From DASZHC01 sp035938215 (GTDB lineage: Bacteria > Verrucomicrobiota > Verrucomicrobiia > Chthoniobacterales > JAFAMB01): 10,628 nucleotides of DNA. Positions 6,896 to 10,628 of this stretch are shown one piece after another. Position 1 is the first letter of the stretch. Each line of letters starts with the position of its first letter. The stretch is taken from NCBI GenBank assembly GCA_035938215.1, contig DASZHC010000210.1, positions 1 to 10,628 of the forward strand, given 5' to 3'. The translations under genes and the position numbers were made by a program. The notes under the pieces are model-generated. The model searched no databases. It was not told the origin of the DNA and saw only the letters and a list, made by a program, of their open reading frames with translations.

Positions 6896-7828
6896 TCACG
6901 ATGTCGATCGCCTGCGGTTTTTCCATGCGTTCCAAAGAAATGCGGCGGCGATCAGGAACATGAACAGAGAAAGAAATTGCCCCCGGGTTAAAGGACCGGT
7001 CAGAGGTGCGTCAGGTTCCCGAAAATTTTCGCCGATGATGCGCATGACGGGGTAAAGGATAAAGAAGCAGCCCGTAGTCACCCCATCCGGTTTCCTGAAC
7101 CTGAGACGGATTAACAGCAGTAGCACGAACAGGCAAACACCTTCGAGAAACGCTTCGTAAAGCTGGCTCGGATGGCGGGGAGTGAGAATTCCAGCGAGCA
7201 GGTCTCGCACTTGTTCGCTATGCCGGCAGGCGGCGATGATTGCCGGAATATTGTCCAGTGTCGGATCTATTTTTGGAGCTTGCTGGAGAGCAACGGCCGC
7301 TTCCTCGGGATGATCAAGTAATTCGGCAGGGAACTGCATTGCCCATGGCACCGCTGTCACTCTCCCATAAAGCTCGCCATTGATGAAATTTGCGATCCGC
7401 CCAAAGAGAAGGCCGAGCGGAGCAGCGGTAACAAGATTATCGCCAATCCCGGTCCACGATAGGTGGTGCCGTCGCGCATAAACCCAACTGAAAATAACGA
7501 GTCCGAGTATTCCTCCATGGCTTGCCATTCCCCCGTCCCAGACACGAAGTATTCCCACCGGATCTTCCGTCAGCATGGAAGGCCGATAAAAAATCACGTA
7601 TCCAAGCCGGCCACCAATCAGAACGCCAAAGAGCGCCGCATAAAAGACAAAGTCGCCCACTTGCTTTTCCCGGAGCGATCCGTAGCCGCGGCGCGCTAGC
7701 CACTTCATCAGGTAAAAAGCCGCAAGAAAACCTGCGATATAGGCGATCCCATACCAGCGTATTCCAAACTGCTGATTGAACTGTATCAGGAACGGGCTGA
7801 GATGATGAACATAAAAGCCGAAGAACAT
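6896..7828 (-). CDS. lgt: Prolipoprotein diacylglyceryl transferase
   Basis: Integral inner-membrane enzyme that moves diacylglycerol from phosphatidylglycerol to the lipobox cysteine of prolipoproteins, the first step of lipoprotein maturation. From the ATG at 7828 it has 310 residues and numbering falls on known E. coli residues: IRWYG with Tyr26, MASHGG with His104 (E. coli His103), GRIANFINGE with Arg144 (Arg143), then RHPSQLYEAFLEG and GENFREPD near the end. Several hydrophobic segments fit the seven-helix fold. A TTG at 7873 would add 15 residues and overlap the divergent gene; the numbering favours 7828. About 45 extra residues (170-215, polar, Ala/Asp/Glu-rich) sit between PWAMQFP and PRHPSQLYE, where E. 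coli has only a few, probably an enlarged periplasmic loop. Confidence 0.96.
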   Translation of the reverse strand: MFFGFYVHHLSPFLIQFNQQFGIRWYGIAYIAGFLAAFYLMKWLARRGYGSLREKQVGDFVFYAALFGVLIGGRLGYVIFYRPSMLTEDPVGILRVWDGGMASHGGILGLVIFSWVYARRHHLSWTGIGDNLVTAAPLGLLFGRIANFINGELYGRVTAVPWAMQFPAELLDHPEEAAVALQQAPKIDPTLDNIPAIIAACRHSEQVRDLLAGILTPRHPSQLYEAFLEGVCLFVLLLLIRLRFRKPDGVTTGCFFILYPVMRIIGENFREPDAPLTGPLTRGQFLSLFMFLIAAAFLWNAWKNRRRSTS

Positions 7829-7861
7829 TTGATGAACTTGAAGGGTTAAAGGATACTTTGT

Positions 7862-8083
7862 TTGTTCATGCAAGAGATCGGTAAATACGTCTTTTTTCTT
7901 GGGATTGCTCTGGCAGTTCTTGGCGCGTTCGCTTGGCGCTTTCCGAATCTATTTCAATGGTTCGGGAAGCTGCCTGGAGACGTTTCGATACAGAAGGGCC
8001 ACTTTTCGTTCTACTTCCCTGTCGTGACCTGTATCGTGATCAGCATCCTGTTGACAGTTGTCAGCTGGCTATTTCGCCGATAG
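7862..8083 (+). CDS. DUF2905 family small membrane protein
   Basis: 73 residues with the DUF2905 pattern: a first membrane helix (about 8-27), the signature GKLPGDVSIQKGHFSFYFP (about 35-53), and a second helix (about 53-70) ending in WLFRR. The function of the family is not established. AAAGGA at 7848-7853 is 8 bases before a TTG at 7862, good spacing; the ATG at 7868 (71 residues) would be 14 bases away but starts closer to the family norm, so either start may be right. Divergent from lgt with only 33 bases between the chosen starts, and convergent with thuA. Confidence 0.88.
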   Translation: MFMQEIGKYVFFLGIALAVLGAFAWRFPNLFQWFGKLPGDVSIQKGHFSFYFPVVTCIVISILLTVVSWLFRR

Positions 8084-8121
8084 GCAGATTGAACAGCCGA
8101 GTTGCGTGTCGTCGAAACATC

Positions 8122-8868
8122 CTATTTCACTGGCCCCTGGCGGATCCCTTCCGGGGAAACTTTTATGTTCGGAATTGCATCAACCCAGCGAGAACCTTCG
8201 GGCGCTGCCCATCGAACCGCGTTTCGGATAACGGTCTGAACTTCGGGCTGATAATAGGTCGGGAAGGATTCGTGCCCCGGACGAAAGTAAAATATCTTTC
8301 CGTTCCCGCGTTTCCAGCAGCAGCCCGAGCGAAAAACCTCACCGCCCTTGAACCAGGAAATGAAGACCGTCTCGTCAGGAGTCGGAATTCCGAAAGGTTC
8401 GCCATACATTTCTTCGGCCGGAATTTCGAAATAGGTATCGATCCCCTGTGCTATTGGGTGACCTGGGTTGCATACCCATATTCTTTCCTTCTCCCCCGCT
8501 TCGCGCCATATCAAAGAACATGTCGTGCCCATCAAACGCTTGAATATTTTGGAGTAATGGCCCGAGTGAAGGACGATCAAACCCATTCCTTCGAGAACTC
8601 TTTTCTGAACCCGCTCCACGACCTGGTCCTCCACCTGATGGTGGGCGACATGCCCCCACCAGATGACCACGTCGGTTTCATCGAGGCGTGACTGAGCTAA
8701 ACCGTGATCTGGCTCCTGAAGCGTTGCTGTACCGACGGCGAACGAGTCGTCGCTCGCCAAGCTTTTTGCGATGCAATTATGTATTCCTTCCGGATAGATT
8801 TTTCGAATCACTTCGGACTTCTGCTCGTGGAGGTATTCACCCCAGACGACGATTCGAATCTTGCTCAT
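8122..8868 (-). CDS. thuA: ThuA-like trehalose/sugar utilisation protein
   Basis: ThuA-family protein with a class I glutamine-amidotransferase-like (flavodoxin-type) fold. In rhizobia ThuA and ThuB act in the 3-keto-trehalose pathway; the substrate here is unknown. The 248 residues show IRIVVWGEYLHE at the N-terminus, IYPEGIH (24-30), ETDVVIWWGH (64-73), VLEGMGLIVLHSGH (91-104), FKRLMGTTCSLIWRE, NPGHPIA, EEMYGEPF, FRSGC and YFRPGHE (194-200), in the normal order for the family. ATG at 8868 matches the family start. The frame is open upstream to 9117 but those 83 residues overlap the polyol dehydrogenase remnant on the other strand and have no family character. The position beside polyol genes suggests a role in sugar or sugar-alcohol use. 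Confidence 0.93.
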   Translation of the reverse strand: MSKIRIVVWGEYLHEQKSEVIRKIYPEGIHNCIAKSLASDDSFAVGTATLQEPDHGLAQSRLDETDVVIWWGHVAHHQVEDQVVERVQKRVLEGMGLIVLHSGHYSKIFKRLMGTTCSLIWREAGEKERIWVCNPGHPIAQGIDTYFEIPAEEMYGEPFGIPTPDETVFISWFKGGEVFRSGCCWKRGNGKIFYFRPGHESFPTYYQPEVQTVIRNAVRWAAPEGSRWVDAIPNIKVSPEGIRQGPVK

Positions 8869-8958
8869 ATTCAAATGGCATAGCAGCGAAATAGGAAATC
8901 CGCCAATGAGTATTGAGCGGACCGAAGGCAGGGTTGTCAGCAAAAGCTCTTCGGTTGA

Positions 8959-9937
8959 CATAATGTTCATTTTCGCACGCTCGTAGAGCGAAGCCTGGAG
9001 GGCGACAAAGCACGAATCGTTGGCTCGATTGTTCAGTTTCTGTTCGCGCCGGACGATCCCCAAAAAGTGATTGCACAAATGGCATCCCCCCCAGCCCCGT
9101 ATTGTTTCGCTCACCATTACGGAAGGTGGATACTATATTGATCAGTCGACAGGGAATTTGGACGACAAGCACCCTGACATTCAATATGATCTAGCGCACC
9201 CGCATGAACCTCGCTGTTCATTTGGTTATCTCTTGGAGGCTCTCGATCGCAGGCGCATATGCGGGCTTCCGCCCTTCACGTTGATGTCAGCGTGGGAGTC
9301 GGTTGGCGCCCAGATGACAACCGACGTCCTGCCCTACGAAAAAATGAAGCTTCGTCTTCTTAACGCCAGCCACCAAGCGCTCTGCTACATAGGAATGCTG
9401 CTGGGGTATGAGCTTGTCCACGAGACCATGGAAGATCAACACATCCGGAAACTCGTCGAAAAGATGATGGATGACGAAGTGACTCCGCTTTTGTCTGAAG
9501 TTCCGGGCGTTAATCTGACAGATTACAAAAAGACATTGATAGAGCGCTTCGGGAATCCGGCGATTCGCGATCAGCTTTCCCGGATCGGAATTTATGGGTC
9601 GTCGGGTATCCCAAAGTTCCTCCTGCCTTCGCTCGAGGAGCAACTGCAACGCGGAGGACCTATAAAGCTGATGAGTTTTACGATCGCGTCTTGGTTCCGT
9701 TATCTCACCGGCCTTGACGAATCGGGCAAAGAAATGCCGATGCTCGATCCTATGGCCCAGACATTGCGGGAACGCGCGAAAGCCGCTGGCAGAGATGCGG
9801 CGCAACTTCTGGCCATGCCTGAAATATTCAACGAAAACCTGGCCAATTCGCCTGCCTTGATAAAACAGGTCTCAGATACGTTGCGCAGCTTCTACGAAGA
9901 TGGAGCCAGAGCGACACTTGTGAAGAACATCGCGTAG
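8959..9937 (+). pseudogene. Decayed mannitol 2-dehydrogenase family (polyol dehydrogenase) gene
   Basis: Remnant of a polyol-specific long-chain dehydrogenase (NAD-dependent oxidation of mannitol, arabinitol or similar). Three lesions are seen. First, recognisable sequence begins only at TLVERSLEGDKARIVGSI (from about 8977) in a frame closed by a TGA at 8956, so roughly the first 85-90 residues, including the start of the NAD fold, are absent. Second, the frame runs VIAQMASP to a run of seven C (9086-9092) and resumes one base off as PQPRIVSLTITEGGY; six C would join them. Third, GLPPFTLMS is joined directly to AWESVGAQ at 9289/9290, losing about 87 residues including the CDN-type motif with the catalytic Asn191. 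The C-terminal catalytic residues survive: KLRLLNASHQ carries Lys, Asn and His equivalent to 295, 300 and 303 of the Pseudomonas fluorescens enzyme. The longest open piece is 9071-9937. The protein, if made, should be inactive. Confidence 0.85.
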
Positions 9938-10053
9938 TTTCGATGACCTGACAACGAACGATTGATCGCTACAAATTGCCTCCTGATAGGCTACTATACA
10001 GAAGTCGCAAGCCCCCAACGCCACACTTACGGCTGTCCCCGAAAGTTAAAACT

Positions 10054-10628
10054 ATGAAGCATGTTGCGTTTCCCCTGTTAGCCGTCCTGCTTACTGGCGC
10101 CAGCGTTCTGGCCCAGCAAAAAACTGTAACGATCGCCGTGGTCAATAACGAGCTCAAAAAGCTCTCCCCAAAGTTCGAGGCTGATAATCCCGACATCAAA
10201 TTGAATTGGGTTGTCGTCGAAGAGAACATCCTGCGCCAGCGGGTGACGACGGATGTCTCGACGGGCAGCGGCCAGTTCGATCTGGTATTCATCGGTCTTT
10301 ATGAGACCCCGCTCTTTGCCAAACGCGGATGGCTCAAAGAGATGGGCAACATTCCAGCCGATTACGACATCGAAGACGTATTCAAATCGATTCGGGACGG
10401 ACTCTCTTACGAGGGAAAGCTTTATGCGCTTCCCTTCTATGGAGAGAGCTCGATGCTGATGTATCGAAAGGATCTTTTCGATGAAAGGGACTCAAGATGC
10501 CTGAACAGCCGACCTACGATGACATCCAGAAATTCGCCGATGCCCTTAGCGACAAAGCCAAAGGCATCTACGGGATCACGCTACGCGGGAAACCGGGCTG
10601 GGGCGAAAACATGGCCTACGTCGGTACG
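10054..10628 (+). pseudogene. Frameshifted polyol ABC transporter substrate-binding protein (3' end beyond window)
   Basis: Periplasmic binding protein of the sorbitol/mannitol (SmoE/MtlE-like) branch of the ABC sugar-binding family. A Sec signal peptide (residues 1-20, cleavage after SVLA, no lipobox cysteine) is followed by TVTIAVVNN, NPDIKLNWVVVEENILRQRV, TTDVSTGSGQFDLVFIG and LYALPFYGESSMLMYRKDLF, all normal. After GATGAAAGGG (10480-10489) the frame goes wrong: frame 1 reads non-family residues, while the +1 shifted frame gives MPEQPTYDDIQKFADAL and ITLRGKPGWGENMAYV, which is the family. One more A in the A3 run (10484-10486) would restore DEKGLKMPEQ. So there is one missing base: a true mutation or an assembly error. 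Neither frame ends in the window. It lies 116 bases after the broken polyol dehydrogenase, and permease and ATPase genes would be expected to the right. Confidence 0.87.

Noticed and set aside
7933..8691. 252-codon plus-strand frame spanning DUF2905 and antisense thuA
   Set aside because: It would read through a recognised DUF2905 gene in another frame and then antisense to conserved ThuA; not credible.
9963..10013. Promoter before the polyol-binding protein (TTGCCT ... TATACA)
   Set aside because: The two boxes are only 13 bases apart, and no alternative pairing gives both a good -35 and a good -10.

Overview
The window looks like chromosomal DNA of a free-living bacterium, most likely from the Verrucomicrobia (Spartobacteria/Chthoniobacterales-like soil lineages). 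That placement is an inference from how the proteins read (glutamine synthetase, Lgt beside a DUF2905 protein, a Ski2-like helicase, ThuA) and from the moderate GC content; no rRNA or other marker is present to prove it. No tRNA, rRNA, IS element, phage gene or CRISPR array was found.

Layout. (1) 1-1409, minus: a GH57 1,4-alpha-glucan branching enzyme, cut by the left edge before its C-terminus. (2) 1470-3351, minus: a nitrogen-assimilation operon glnB-glnA (PII, then type I glutamine synthetase) closed by a strong intrinsic terminator. (3) 3352-3919: a 568-base non-coding region with a candidate sigma-54 promoter and a long leader hairpin facing glnB, and a heptanucleotide repeat array on the helicase side. 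(4) 3920-6879, plus: a large Ski2-like DExH helicase with an uncharacterised cysteine-bearing C-terminal half, then a small single-pass membrane protein. (5) 6896-8083: divergent lgt (lipoprotein maturation) and a small DUF2905 membrane protein, starts only 33 bases apart. (6) 8122-10628: a carbohydrate locus with thuA (minus), then a mannitol-2-dehydrogenase-type polyol dehydrogenase and the start of a polyol ABC transporter substrate-binding protein (both plus).

How it works together. glnB and glnA sense nitrogen status and make glutamine. The PII protein has an abnormal T-loop without the usual uridylylated tyrosine, while the glutamine synthetase keeps its adenylylation tyrosine, so control probably departs from the enterobacterial cascade. 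The right-hand locus should import and oxidise a sugar alcohol, but it is broken here: the dehydrogenase has lost its N-terminus, about 87 internal residues including the predicted oxyanion-hole Asn, and its frame at a C7 run; the binding protein is frameshifted at an A3 run. Either the pathway is eroding, or some of the single-base indels are assembly errors. The large deletions are harder to explain that way.

No clearly new multi-gene system is visible. The most distinctive items are the variant PII, the leader in front of it, the helicase C-terminal region and the decaying polyol locus.
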